Shown piece by piece: positions 43,947 through 53,003 of a stretch of 64,000 nucleotides of DNA. How positions within the stretch are numbered: position 1 is the first letter of the stretch; the number at the start of each line of letters is the position of its first letter. A program made the position numbers and the translations under genes. The notes under the pieces are model-generated. The model searched no databases, was not told where the DNA came from, and worked only from the letters and a program-made list of their open reading frames with translations. Origin of the DNA: Longispora albida DSM 44784 (GTDB lineage Bacteria > Actinomycetota > Actinomycetes > Mycobacteriales > Micromonosporaceae); the NCBI RefSeq assembly GCF_000379825.1, contig NZ_KB903819.1, forward strand, positions 58,250-122,249, given 5' to 3'.

Positions 43947-45536
43947 TCATTTCACGATGATGAGCAGGTCTCCGTCGGCGGAGGTCGCGGCGTAGCGGCC
44001 GTCCCCGCCGAACCGGACCTTGTAACCCTTGTGCCGCAAGGCGTCCAGGCTCAGCCGCAGGTCCCGGCAGACCGCCTTGCCCGTGCTGTCCGTGACGGCC
44101 CGGCACACCTCCCGGCCGCCGATCTCGAAGACCAGGGTCCGGCCGGTCACCGAGCCTTCCCGATCGGCCCGGGACAGCCTGGCCGACAGCTCACCCATCA
44201 GGATGGCGCTCGCGTCGTGGTTGACGTGCAGGATGACTGGTTCGGCGGCGAGCTTCGTGACGACCAGGATCACGCGGGTGCTGGTGCTGCCCTGGTTGCT
44301 GGCCGGATTGGGGTCGGTGCCCGCCGAGGTGGCTCCGGCGGTGTCGGTGAGCGTGACGGCCGACCCGGTGTCGCTGACCTTGATGACGATGGTCGGCCGC
44401 AGCGTGACGCCGGCGGGCAGTGGTGTCCCGCCCTTGCAGATCACGGACCTGACGGGTGCCGGTGTCACCTCGCACGTCCCGCCGGGCAGGGTCGCGCTGA
44501 CGAAGTCGGCCTCGCCGGGCGGCGGCAGGAGGTCGGTCACGGTGAGCAGGTCGGCGTCGGATGGCCCCTGGTTGCGGACCTCCACCGTGTACGTGACGGT
44601 GTCGCCAGCGGTGGCCACGTCCGGCACGCCGGTCTTGGTCACGACCAGGTCGCTGACCGCGATCACGGTCGTGTCGAGGGTGGCGGCGTTGTCGGTGGTC
44701 ACCGCCTCCGGCCACGCTCCGGACGAGACGCTGGCCGAGGCACGGACAGACCCTTTCCCGGTACTGCCAGCAGCCGCCCCTGGCGGGATCGGCACCACGA
44801 CGGCGAGGTCCTTCGACTCCCCCGCCGACACGCGGCCGACGGTGCAGGTGACCTTCTTCCCGTCGGCGGTGCAGCCGGACGGCACCGCGCTCGGCGGGTA
44901 CGGGAACTCCAGCGCCGCGACAGTCTCCAGAGCGGGCCCGGTACCCGCGTTCCGCACACTGACCTGATAGGACAGTGGCGTCCCCGCCGGTACCGGATCA
45001 GGGCTGGCACTCAGCCCCACCGTGAGGTTGTAGGCGCACTCAGGCGCAGCCGGCGTCGCCTTGCACTCGGCCGTGATCGCCGGAGCCGTGTCCACAGTGG
45101 CCACTCGCGCGCCCGTCGCGTTGTCCGTCAGCGCGATCGTGTCGGTACGCGTGTCGAACGGCGCGATCACCATGCGCTGTCCGGGCATGTACGGGTACTC
45201 GGGCCCCTCCAGGCTGGCCATCGCCGGGTGCGGGATGCCCTGTTCCGACACCGTCGCGTCCCGGGCCAGCCCGCGCAGGGTCATGTCCTGCGGGAGGTGC
45301 TTCGTCCCGGGCGGCGCGCCGCGTACGACGACCACCTCGACCGGCTTCGCCACCAGCGGCCCGGTGAAGTCGAGCATCGCGGCGAAGCTGCGCTCCGGGT
45401 CCGCATAGGCAGGCACGGGCACCGGCTCGGTCCCCGGGTCACCGGGCTCGGCGCCGAGCGCCAGGCCGGCGGCGAGCCCGGCCGCGAGGACGACCGCAGC
45501 GCCTCCGGCGAGGACCAGCCCCGCGTGGCGCTTCAC
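43947..45536 (-). CDS. Exported DUF11-repeat protein with Ig-like C-terminal domain
   Basis: 529 residues. N-terminal signal/anchor helix (MKRHAGLVLAGGAAVVLAAGLAAGLALG). Two DUF11 (TIGR01451) domains at about 165-285 and 290-420 (LSYQVSVRNAGTGPALETVAALEFPYP; VTYTVEVRNQGPSDADLLTVTDLLPP). The last 100 residues are a Big_3-type Ig-like module (GRTLVFEIGGREVCRAVTDSTGKAVCRDL). It has no LPxTG. The start overlaps the stop of the upstream M64-like peptidase gene by ATGA (45533-45536), so the two are co-translated. DUF11 proteins are thought to be structural, and here it may act with the peptidase at the cell surface. Confidence 0.85.
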   Translation of the reverse strand: MKRHAGLVLAGGAAVVLAAGLAAGLALGAEPGDPGTEPVPVPAYADPERSFAAMLDFTGPLVAKPVEVVVVRGAPPGTKHLPQDMTLRGLARDATVSEQGIPHPAMASLEGPEYPYMPGQRMVIAPFDTRTDTIALTDNATGARVATVDTAPAITAECKATPAAPECAYNLTVGLSASPDPVPAGTPLSYQVSVRNAGTGPALETVAALEFPYPPSAVPSGCTADGKKVTCTVGRVSAGESKDLAVVVPIPPGAAAGSTGKGSVRASASVSSGAWPEAVTTDNAATLDTTVIAVSDLVVTKTGVPDVATAGDTVTYTVEVRNQGPSDADLLTVTDLLPPPGEADFVSATLPGGTCEVTPAPVRSVICKGGTPLPAGVTLRPTIVIKVSDTGSAVTLTDTAGATSAGTDPNPASNQGSTSTRVILVVTKLAAEPVILHVNHDASAILMGELSARLSRADREGSVTGRTLVFEIGGREVCRAVTDSTGKAVCRDLRLSLDALRHKGYKVRFGGDGRYAATSADGDLLIIVK

Positions 45537-47338
45537 AGCTCACCCCTCGTGCCCAGGTCGAAGACCCAGCGGATCCTGCGCCGGTCGCCTCTGCCGAAGT
45601 ACTTGAAGGTCGCTCTGTTCATGATGTCGCCGATGGTGGCGTTCGGAATGGTCGGATGCGGTGCCGATGGCGGGTCGGACACCCAGTAGTCATGCTGGCC
45701 GTCGCCGTTCTTGTCGTATCCGGTGCAGTCCGCCGGCACGCCGCCCAGGTTGCCCACGTCGGCCCTGCAGGCGTCGAGGCTCGCGTACACGTTGGGGAAT
45801 GGATCGACCTGGCGGTTGCCGGCGTCGCAGCAGTACTCGTCGGACAGGCCGAAGCCGGCGTGCCCGGTCTCGTGGACGAACGTGTAGGCCGCGTCGCCCG
45901 AGCTGAAAATCGAGTCGACACCGCCGTAGGCGCAGTCCCGGTACGTGGCCAGCGGCGGGTTCGGCACGCGCGGCGGGTGCAGGATGGCCCGCGCGTTCGC
46001 CCAGCCGTACTCGAACCTGGCGAGGTACGGCCGCTCGTGCTGGCAGTAGTCGACGATGCCGTCTCCGTCGGGGATGCCGTCGCCGGTCGTGTCCCGTGCC
46101 AAGGTGTCGGGCCTGCGGTCGCCGTCCGTGTCGGTCATCAGGTCCCGGAGCGCACCCGTCGCCGCACCGCTCATCGCGAACCAGATGTTGACGGAACGCT
46201 GCCGCTCCAGCATCACCTGTTCCCGCCAGAACTGTGCCACCGACGCACCGGCGTGGGCGATGAACCGCGGGTCACGCGCGTCGGTGTAGAGGGCGTCGTT
46301 CATGCGCGGCCCGACGGTGGGGAAGAAGAACGGATTAGCCGCAGCCTGCTCGGACGCCGGGATGATGACGACGTCGAGCGCGTGCCGCTTGGCGGAATCC
46401 CCGATCATCACCGGGACCACCCGGCCCTCCGGCGGATCACCGACCTGCACGCTCTTCCAGCCGGAGAAGACCGCCGGGGTGTTCCTGTCCTTCGCCCGGC
46501 AGCCGTACGCCAGACGGCTCTGGCTGGCCCCAGCCGTTCTGGAGATGGTGTGGGTGGAACCTCTGGCGATTCTGTCGACGGCCCGCGTGCCACCGTCGTC
46601 CGTGGAGTACCAGATCTCGATCTCGTCCATCGTGCGCGCCGGCAGCTCCTGCCCCTCGGGCTGGTCGGAGAACGTCTCGGCGGTGATGACGACGGTCTCG
46701 TTCGGCTGCGGCCACAGCGGCGTGTGCGTGCACCGGATGTGCAGCCCCGGCGCGTCCGGCGGCTCCGTCACCTCCACCTTGAAGTGCACTCTCGCCCGCT
46801 CCGGGTACTTGGCGAACCCGCCGAACGTCTCCAGCGTCTGGTTGCAGAAGCCCCGTACGCCGTCACCGTCGACCCCGCAGTCGTGGCCGGCGCGGTGCAG
46901 GTCGATCCGCGCGTCGTAGTCGTGGTCGTCACCGGTGTCGCCGAAGCTCACGTCGATGTGGTCGTCGTCGCCGCTCGCACCGCCGTCCCGGTCCCACACG
47001 TCGAAGGTGAGCTGCACGAACTCTGTCCCGCTGTCCACGACCTTCTCCGCGCGCCAGCCCGGTTCGATGAAGTCGTGATTGTCCTCGTACGAGAAACTGG
47101 ACTTCGCGCCGTCGAGCCAGATGCTGGCGTAGTAGTCGGCCCCTGAGCCCGAGTCGATGTTGCTCTCGCAGCACTCCCCGATGTCCAGCAGCGTCACGGA
47201 CACCGTCACCGGCACCCCGGCGGCGGCAGGCGGCGGGGCCGCCAGCACCCCGGTGACCACACCACCGGCCACCATCGTCGCGGCCAGGACGGCCGACAGC
47301 GTTCTCCGCGCAGCGTCCAGCCGTATCGAGCCACCCAC
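45533..47338 (-). CDS. Secreted M64-like zinc metallopeptidase
   Basis: 601 residues from GTG 47338 with GGGGAGG upstream. Sec signal to about residue 40. The N-terminal half is beta-rich (DNHDFIEPGWRAEKVVDSGTEFVQLTFDVWDRDGG, C2-like). The second half has AKRHALDVVIIPASEQAAANPFF, and then H489-E-T-G-H493-AGFGLSD500-EY, which is the HExGHxxxxLxDEY signature of the IgA peptidase M64 family, with His489/His493 as zinc ligands, Glu490 catalytic, and a third ligand likely Asp500. The central segment DTDGDRRPDTLARDTTGDGIPDGDGIVD looks Ca-binding. It is the first gene of a coupled pair with the DUF11 protein. Substrate unknown. Confidence 0.82.
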   Translation of the reverse strand: MGGSIRLDAARRTLSAVLAATMVAGGVVTGVLAAPPPAAAGVPVTVSVTLLDIGECCESNIDSGSGADYYASIWLDGAKSSFSYEDNHDFIEPGWRAEKVVDSGTEFVQLTFDVWDRDGGASGDDDHIDVSFGDTGDDHDYDARIDLHRAGHDCGVDGDGVRGFCNQTLETFGGFAKYPERARVHFKVEVTEPPDAPGLHIRCTHTPLWPQPNETVVITAETFSDQPEGQELPARTMDEIEIWYSTDDGGTRAVDRIARGSTHTISRTAGASQSRLAYGCRAKDRNTPAVFSGWKSVQVGDPPEGRVVPVMIGDSAKRHALDVVIIPASEQAAANPFFFPTVGPRMNDALYTDARDPRFIAHAGASVAQFWREQVMLERQRSVNIWFAMSGAATGALRDLMTDTDGDRRPDTLARDTTGDGIPDGDGIVDYCQHERPYLARFEYGWANARAILHPPRVPNPPLATYRDCAYGGVDSIFSSGDAAYTFVHETGHAGFGLSDEYCCDAGNRQVDPFPNVYASLDACRADVGNLGGVPADCTGYDKNGDGQHDYWVSDPPSAPHPTIPNATIGDIMNRATFKYFGRGDRRRIRWVFDLGTRGEL

Positions 47339-47452
47339 GTGTGCCTCCCCAGGTCACCACTGTGGAGCCGATCATGGCACGCGGGCGAGGGTAAGCGATG
47401 GCAAATATCCACATTTGATCGTTACCGCCGACTATCCGGCCACAACCGGGCT

Positions 47453-47495
47453 GACCGTGAAGCGCCGGCAGACGTCGCAAGGACAACGGCCCCCA
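47453..47495 (+). repeat. 43-bp dispersed repeat, copy B
   Basis: 36 of 43 bases match copy A (8802-8844) read in the opposite direction: TGACCGTGAA, then CGCCGGCA, ACGT and AACGGCCCC in the same order. It is 64-106 bases upstream of the AAA-ATPase GTG, within a 220-base gap between divergent genes that otherwise holds only promoter sequence (TACTCT at 47547-47552). Confidence 0.7.
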
Positions 47496-47558
47496 GGCCG
47501 GAGTGCGAAGGGAACCTGCGGGAGGACGCCACCACCCAACCCCAAGTACTCTGCGTGG

Positions 47559-48800
47559 GTGTCTGAGGATCCGCTCATCGCCAGCCTGACAGCAGCCCTG
47601 GAAGCCCGCCCGGCGGACGTCCCGCTCCGGGTGCACCTGGCCGGGCTGCTGCTCGCCGCCGGGCGCAGCGCCGAGGCGATCGGCCAGGCGGCCGTCGCGC
47701 TCCAGCACGACCCGGGCAGCGCTGACGCGCAGGGCGTCATGCAGCGCGCACTGGGCGGACCGGCTCCGGCTGCCCCGAGCACGCCGGCGCCCGACGACGA
47801 CCCGTTGCGGGCGCTGGAGGCCGAGATGGCCGACGTGTTCCCGCCCCGGTTCGTCGGCGGCCCGGGGGCCGAGCCCGCCGACCACGCCGCTCCGCAGCAG
47901 GTGGCCGGGGACGGCGACCGGATGTTCGACGTGGAGCGGTCGGCGCTGACGCTCGCGGACGTCGGCGGGATGACCGAGGTCAAGGAGCGGCTGGAGCTGG
48001 CGTTCCTCGCGCCGATGCGCAACCCGCAGCTGCGCGCGATGTACGGCAAGAGCCTGCGCGGCGGCCTGCTCATGTACGGCCCGCCCGGCTGCGGGAAGAC
48101 GCACCTGGCGCGGGCTGTGGCCGGTGAGCTGGGGGCCGGGTTCCTCTCGCTGACGATCGTCGACGTGCTCGACATGTGGATCGGCAGCTCGGAGCGTAGC
48201 CTGCACGAGCTGTTCCAGCAGGCCCGGCGGAACGCGCCGTGTGTGCTGTTCCTCGACGAGATCGACGCGCTGGGCGGCAAGCGCAGCAAGATCAATTCAC
48301 ACGGCATGCGTACCGTGGTGAACCAGCTGCTGTCCGAGCTCGACGGCGTGGACTCCGACAACGAGGGCGTGTTCGTGCTCGCGGCGACCAACGCGCCGTG
48401 GGATGTCGACGCCGCGCTGCGCCGGCCGGGCCGGCTGGACCGGACGCTGCTGGTCCTGCCGCCGGACGCCGCAGCGAGGTCGGCGATCCTCCAGTACCAC
48501 CTGCGCGAGCGCCCGATCGCCAGCATCAACCTCGACCAGCTCGTCGCCGGTACCGAGCACTTCTCCGGTGCCGACCTGGCGCACCTGTGCGACAGCGCCG
48601 CCGAGTACGCGATGCACGACTCGATCCGCTCCGGCCAGGTCAGGATGATCGAGCACCGGGACTTCGAGCGGGCGTTGCGGGACGTGTCGCCCTCGATCGG
48701 CCCGTGGCTGGAGACGGCCCGTAACGTCGCGCTGTTCGCGAACACCGACGGCACGTACGACGAACTCGCGAAGTACCTCAAAGCGCGGAACATGCTGTAG
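47559..48800 (+). CDS. AAA+ ATPase with N-terminal TPR-like segment
   Basis: 413 residues from GTG 47559; TACTCT six bases before suggests a leaderless mRNA. Residues about 1-60 look like TPR helices (SLTAALEARPADVPLRVHLAGLLLAAGRSAEAI), followed by a Pro/Asp-rich linker. The single AAA module has Walker A GPPGCGKTH, Walker B LFLDEIDALGG, sensor 1 AATNAPWDVD, and arginine-finger region LRRPGRLDR, closest to the classical FtsH/VPS4/spastin clade. Such single-ring ATPases remodel or unfold proteins; no protease domain is attached. One-base overlap with the downstream TPR membrane protein indicates a two-gene unit. Target unknown. Confidence 0.88.
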   Translation: MSEDPLIASLTAALEARPADVPLRVHLAGLLLAAGRSAEAIGQAAVALQHDPGSADAQGVMQRALGGPAPAAPSTPAPDDDPLRALEAEMADVFPPRFVGGPGAEPADHAAPQQVAGDGDRMFDVERSALTLADVGGMTEVKERLELAFLAPMRNPQLRAMYGKSLRGGLLMYGPPGCGKTHLARAVAGELGAGFLSLTIVDVLDMWIGSSERSLHELFQQARRNAPCVLFLDEIDALGGKRSKINSHGMRTVVNQLLSELDGVDSDNEGVFVLAATNAPWDVDAALRRPGRLDRTLLVLPPDAAARSAILQYHLRERPIASINLDQLVAGTEHFSGADLAHLCDSAAEYAMHDSIRSGQVRMIEHRDFERALRDVSPSIGPWLETARNVALFANTDGTYDELAKYLKARNML

Positions 48801-49825
48801 TGGACGGAGACTTCGAGCGCGCCCGGCAGCTCTACCAGGCCGACCGGGAGGCCGCAGCCCTGCCGTACCTCGCGAGGTACCTGGCCGAGGAGCCTGACAG
48901 CGCCGAGGGCTGGGTCCTGCTGTCGCGCTGTCACCACGCGCTCGACAACGACACCGAGGCGCTCCAGGCTGCCCGCCGGGGCGTCGCGCTCGACCCGGAG
49001 GAAGCCTCGGCGCACAACGCGCTGGCCGACGCGCTCGGCTCCTTCGACCCCCAGGGGGCGGTGCGGGCCTCGCGGCGGGCGCTGGAGCTGCAGCCGGACC
49101 ACTGGTACCGGCACTGTCACCTCGGATGGCAGCTGCTGCGGACCGGTGAGCACGCCGAGGCCCGGGTACACGCGGAGAAAGCTCTGGAACTGGAGCCTGA
49201 GCAGCCGGTCAACCACCGGCTGCTGGCGTGCGTGGAGGAGCTGTCCGGCGACCAGGCAGCGGCGGCGGACTGCTGGCGGCGGGTGCTGTCCCTCGATCCC
49301 GAGGACGCCGGCGCGTTGCAGTGGCTGGGCGAGCACGGCATCCAGTACGGGAAGATCGGCGATGCCATCCACGTGCTGAGCAACGCAGCGGCGCTCGATC
49401 CTTCCGACTCGAACCACCGTAACCATGTCGACTGGGCACTGATGATGCTGGCCAGGCGGCTGTGGTCCGGCGGGGCGGTCAGCATGTTCGGCGTGTTCTG
49501 CCTGGTGGCGTTCACGCAGGTCAACCAGCCGTGGCGGCCGATCGCGGGCACGGCGGTGCTGGCGGGGCTGTGGCTGGCCGGCGACCGGATGCTCAAGCGG
49601 CTGCCGAAGGGCGCCCGGCTGCGGCTGTCCACCCTGGCCGGGCCGCGCGGGCCGCTGCGGCGGCGGGCGATCGGCCTGGTGGCGATGGGCGCCGGCATCG
49701 CATACCTGAGTTACGCGCCGCGCCTGGCGCCGATGGCCGAGTGGAACACCGGCACCGCCTGGTTACTCCTCGTCGTCCCGCTCGCACTGTCCGGAGTGGC
49801 GGCCTGGTCGGCCCGCGAGGCCTGA
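48800..49825 (+). CDS. TPR protein with C-terminal membrane domain; one TTA codon
   Basis: 341 residues from GTG 48800, overlapping the TAG of the AAA gene by one base. Residues about 1-205 form at least five TPR units (WVLLSRCHHALDNDTEALQAARRGVALDPEE, WYRHCHLGWQLLRTGEHAEARVHAEKALELEPEQ and so on), followed by about four transmembrane helices (225-340). TPR repeats mediate protein-protein contacts, so this may be the membrane receptor for the AAA ATPase. TTA codon at 49763-49765 (residue 322). Confidence 0.85.
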   Translation: MDGDFERARQLYQADREAAALPYLARYLAEEPDSAEGWVLLSRCHHALDNDTEALQAARRGVALDPEEASAHNALADALGSFDPQGAVRASRRALELQPDHWYRHCHLGWQLLRTGEHAEARVHAEKALELEPEQPVNHRLLACVEELSGDQAAAADCWRRVLSLDPEDAGALQWLGEHGIQYGKIGDAIHVLSNAAALDPSDSNHRNHVDWALMMLARRLWSGGAVSMFGVFCLVAFTQVNQPWRPIAGTAVLAGLWLAGDRMLKRLPKGARLRLSTLAGPRGPLRRRAIGLVAMGAGIAYLSYAPRLAPMAEWNTGTAWLLLVVPLALSGVAAWSAREA

Positions 49826-49870
49826 TCACCGGGCTCTCGTCACCCCGCACGGTGCCGGCCGCCCGGCAGA

Positions 49871-49889
49871 TTAGGTTTGCCTTATCTTA
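49871..49889 (+). promoter_or_regulatory. IdeR/DmdR-type iron box overlapping the importer promoter
   Basis: TTAGGTTTGCCTTATCTTA matches 14 of 19 positions of the actinobacterial iron box TTAGGTTAGGCTAACCTAA. TATCTT (49882-49887) within it is the likely -10, with the GTG at 49895 seven bases beyond. Iron-bound IdeR/DmdR would repress. Confidence 0.7.
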
Positions 49890-49894
49890 GTCGG

Positions 49895-50935
49895 GTGCTA
49901 GTGCCCTCTCCCCAGCAGCGGACCCCCAGACGCCCGGCGGCGCTCCGGCGGCCGGTGCTCCTCGCTGCCCTGCTGGCCGGCGTGCTGCTGGCCTGCCTGG
50001 CCAGCGTGATGATCGGCGCCAAGGCTGTCGCGGTGCCCGACGTGCTGCGCGCCCTCGCCGGTGAACGCTCCGGCGACGCGCTCGTCGTGTCGGAACTGCG
50101 CTTTCCCCGTACCCTGCTCGGCCTGCTCGTCGGCGTCTGCCTCGGCGCGGCCGGGACGATCGCGCAGGCCGTGACCCGTAACCCGCTGGCCGACCCTGGC
50201 CTGCTCGGCGTGTCGGCGGGGGCGGCGGTCGCGGTGGCCGCCGGGATCGGGGTGCTCGGGCTGACCTCACCGTTGCAGTACGTGTGGTTCGCGTTCGCTG
50301 GCGCGGCGCTGGCAGGCGCGCTCGTGTACCTGATCGGCGGCACGGGACGCGGCGGAGCCTCACCCGTGAAGCTGGCCCTGGCCGGGGCGGCGATCACAGC
50401 GCTGCTCGGCAGCGTCACGTACGCGCTGGTGCTGCTGGACGTGCGCACACTCGACCAGTACCGGTTCTGGGCCGTCGGCTCCCTGGCCGGCCGGGACGGC
50501 GAGCTGGCGGCCAAGCTGGCCCCGTTCGCGATCGCCGGGCTGGTCCTCGCCCTGGCGCTGACGCCGAAGCTCAACGCGCTCGAACTCGGCGACGAGCTGG
50601 CCAGCTCCCTCGGCGTCAAGGTCGGGGCGACCCGGCTGCTCGGCGCGCTCGCCGTCGTCACGCTGACCGGGGCAGCCGTGGCCGCCGCCGGGCCGGTCAC
50701 CTTCGTCGGGCTCGTCGTACCGCACGTGATGCGGGCGTTCACCGGCCCTGACCTGCGCTGGCTGCTGCCCGCCTCCGCGCTCGGCGGGGCCGTGCTGCTG
50801 CTCGGGGCCGACACGCTGGGCCGGGTGCTCGACCATCCGGCCGAGGTACAGGCCGGAGTGGTCACGGCCTTCGCCGGCGCGCCCTTCCTCATAGCGCTGG
50901 TCCGGCGCGGCAAGCTCCGGGAGCACACCCGATGA
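49895..50935 (+). CDS. FecCD-family iron-siderophore ABC transporter permease (first subunit)
   Basis: 346 residues. FecCD/BtuC type with about 9-10 transmembrane helices, and landmarks LRFPRTLLGLLVGVCLGAAGTIAQAVTRNPLADPGLLGVSAGAAVAVA and the coupling segment ALELGDELASSLGVKVGATR, then GPVTFVGLVVPHVMRAFTGPDLRWLLPASALGGA. GTG 49895 is chosen because TATCTT is 7 bases upstream; GTG 49901 is also possible. It forms the channel with the next gene, which overlaps it by 4 bases. Confidence 0.93.
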   Translation: MLVPSPQQRTPRRPAALRRPVLLAALLAGVLLACLASVMIGAKAVAVPDVLRALAGERSGDALVVSELRFPRTLLGLLVGVCLGAAGTIAQAVTRNPLADPGLLGVSAGAAVAVAAGIGVLGLTSPLQYVWFAFAGAALAGALVYLIGGTGRGGASPVKLALAGAAITALLGSVTYALVLLDVRTLDQYRFWAVGSLAGRDGELAAKLAPFAIAGLVLALALTPKLNALELGDELASSLGVKVGATRLLGALAVVTLTGAAVAAAGPVTFVGLVVPHVMRAFTGPDLRWLLPASALGGAVLLLGADTLGRVLDHPAEVQAGVVTAFAGAPFLIALVRRGKLREHTR

Positions 50936-52014
50936 CCCTCCTGAACGTGAAGCGCACACCCGGCCGGGTCGGCTGGCAGGCAGGCCCGGTGGGCGGCGTA
51001 CTCCGGCCGAGGCTGGCGATGGTCGTGCTGGGCGCGCTGGCGCTCGCCGCAGCGGCCCTCGCTGGTTCCGTCTCGCTGGGACAGTTCACGATCCCGTTCG
51101 CTGACGTGCTGGCGGCGCTCACCGGGACGGGCAGCGAGGACGCGGCGCTGATCGTCCTGGAGCTGCGCCTCCCCCGCGCCCTGACCGGGCTGCTGGTCGG
51201 CTGCGCGTTCGGCCTGGCCGGCGCCCTGTTCCAGGCGGTCACCCGCAATCCGCTGGCCAGCCCCGACCTGATCGGCGTCTCCGCTGGCGCGAGTGCCGGC
51301 GGGGTCGCGGCGATCCTGATCGGCGGCGTGACGGCCGCCGGGGCCGGCTCCTACGAGGCGGTACCGATCGGCGCGCTCGCCGGAGCCCTCGCCGCCTCCG
51401 CCGTGATCTACGTGATGGCCTGGCGCGGCGGCACGATCACCGGGTACCGGTTCGTGCTCGTCGGCCTCGGCGTCCACGGTGTCCTCGGCGCGCTGACGAG
51501 CTGGCTGCTGGCGCGTGCCGACATCGACCAGGCCTCGCGGGCGATGGTGTGGCTGACCGGCAGCCTGAACGGCCGGGGCTTCGAGCACTCCTGGTGGGCC
51601 GGGATCGCGCTCGCGGTGGTGGTGCCCGTGGTGCTCGCGCTGAGCAGGCCGTACCAGCTTCTCCAGTACGGAGAGGACACAGCGCTCGGCCTCGGCGTCC
51701 CGGTACACCGCGCCCGGATGATCCTGCTGCTGGCCGGCGTCGTGCTCGCCGCGATCGCGACCGCCGCGGCGGGCCCGGTGTCGTTCGTGGCGCTGGCCGC
51801 CCCGCAGATCGCCAAGCGGCTCGCGGGGACGGCGAGCGTGCCGCTGCTGGCCAGCGGATGCGTCGGCGCCGCGCTGCTCCTCGGTGCCGACCTGGCCGCC
51901 CGGCTGGTGTTCGAGCCGATCGAGCTGCCGGTCGGCGTCGTGACGGGCGCGGTCGGCGCCCCGTACCTGATGTGGTTGCTGCTACGGGCCAACCGGCTCG
52001 GGACGGGAGGCTGA
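50932..52014 (+). CDS. FecCD-family iron-siderophore ABC transporter permease (second subunit)
   Basis: 360 residues, paralogous to the preceding permease with the same landmarks (LRLPRALTGLLVGCAFGLAGALFQAVTRNPLASPDLIGVSAGASAGG; LLQYGEDTALGLGVPVHRARM; GPVSFVALAAPQIAKRL). It starts in an ATGA overlap with the first permease. An in-line N-terminal cytosolic segment of about 25 residues precedes helix 1. It pairs as a heterodimer. Confidence 0.93.
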   Translation: MTLLNVKRTPGRVGWQAGPVGGVLRPRLAMVVLGALALAAAALAGSVSLGQFTIPFADVLAALTGTGSEDAALIVLELRLPRALTGLLVGCAFGLAGALFQAVTRNPLASPDLIGVSAGASAGGVAAILIGGVTAAGAGSYEAVPIGALAGALAASAVIYVMAWRGGTITGYRFVLVGLGVHGVLGALTSWLLARADIDQASRAMVWLTGSLNGRGFEHSWWAGIALAVVVPVVLALSRPYQLLQYGEDTALGLGVPVHRARMILLLAGVVLAAIATAAAGPVSFVALAAPQIAKRLAGTASVPLLASGCVGAALLLGADLAARLVFEPIELPVGVVTGAVGAPYLMWLLLRANRLGTGG

Positions 52015-52015
52015 G

Positions 52016-52864
52016 ATGGCCGCGCTCACCGGTAAGGACCTGACCCTGCGGTACGGCGAGCGGACCGTCGCGTCCGGCCTCGACCTCGACCTGCCGTCCG
52101 GGAAGGTCAGCGTGCTCGTCGGCCCGAACGCGTGCGGCAAGTCCACGGCACTGCGCGCGCTGTCGCGGCTGCTGACGCCGTCCGCCGGTTCGGTGCTGCT
52201 CGACGGCAGCCCGGTCCGTGACCTGCCGGCCAGGGAGTTCGCGCTGCGCCTGGCCCTGCTCCCCCAGGCGCCGATCGCCCCGGACGGGATCACGGTCCGC
52301 GACCTGGTCGCCCGGGGCCGGACCCCGCACCAGCGCTGGTGGCGGCAGTGGTCGGGTGCCGACGAGTCCATCGTCGACCGGGCACTGGCCGCGACCGGCG
52401 CCACCGAGCTCGGGGAGAGGACGCTCGACGAGCTGTCCGGCGGGCAGCGCCAGCGGGTGTGGATCGCGATGGCCCTGGCCCAGGACACCGAGGTGCTCCT
52501 GCTCGACGAGCCGACGACGTACCTCGACCTCGGGTACCAGGTCGACGTCCTCGAACTCGTCACGGAACTCAACCGCGAGCACGGCACGACGATCGTGATG
52601 GTGCTGCACGACCTGAACCAGGCCTGCCGGTACGCCGACCACCTCGTGGCGATGCGCGCCGGGGAGGTGGTCGCGGCCGGGCGGCCGTCGGAGGTGGTCA
52701 CTCCGGAGCTGGTCCGCGACGTGTTCGAACTGGACTGCCAGGTGATGACGTGCCCGGTGGCCGGTACGCCCATTGTGATCCCGGTTGGCAGGGTTAAGCA
52801 CACGGCGGGCGAAGTCCACAAGGGATCAGCGAAGAGTGTGACCCATCTGACCAAGGCCCCCTGA
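52016..52864 (+). CDS. ABC transporter ATP-binding protein for iron-siderophore uptake
   Basis: 282 residues. Walker A GPNACGKST, Q-loop LALLPQAP, signature LSGGQRQRVWIAMALAQ, Walker B VLLLDEPTTYLDL, and D-loop/H-loop VLHDLNQACRYADH. This is the FepC/FhuC subgroup that drives FecCD permeases. The ATG is one base after the permease stop. A short extended C-terminus after residue 260 is not conserved in the family. Confidence 0.94.
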   Translation: MAALTGKDLTLRYGERTVASGLDLDLPSGKVSVLVGPNACGKSTALRALSRLLTPSAGSVLLDGSPVRDLPAREFALRLALLPQAPIAPDGITVRDLVARGRTPHQRWWRQWSGADESIVDRALAATGATELGERTLDELSGGQRQRVWIAMALAQDTEVLLLDEPTTYLDLGYQVDVLELVTELNREHGTTIVMVLHDLNQACRYADHLVAMRAGEVVAAGRPSEVVTPELVRDVFELDCQVMTCPVAGTPIVIPVGRVKHTAGEVHKGSAKSVTHLTKAP

Positions 52865-52943
52865 GCCGAGGTCAGGGCCGGCGTCACATCGATGGCCGGC
52901 GACGGGTTGGCCCCGCGGGCCGGGGCCGGCTTGAGAGTCGAAG

Positions 52944-52962
52944 TCAGGCGAGGCTAACCTCA
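52944..52962 (+). promoter_or_regulatory. IdeR/DmdR-type iron box 1 upstream of substrate-binding gene
   Basis: TCAGGCGAGGCTAACCTCA matches 15 of 19 positions of the iron box TTAGGTTAGGCTAACCTAA, the best in the window. It gives the binding-protein gene its own iron-controlled promoter. Confidence 0.8.
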
Positions 52963-52972
52963 CCCGGATTCA

Positions 52973-52991
52973 TAAGGACAGCCTTACCTGA
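52973..52991 (+). promoter_or_regulatory. IdeR/DmdR-type iron box 2 upstream of substrate-binding gene
   Basis: TAAGGACAGCCTTACCTGA, 13 of 19 to the iron-box consensus, 29 bases after box 1. It overlaps the Shine-Dalgarno region (GAGGAG at 52990) of the gene at 53004, suggesting cooperative binding. Confidence 0.65.
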
Positions 52992-53003
52992 GGAGTTCTT
53001 CGC

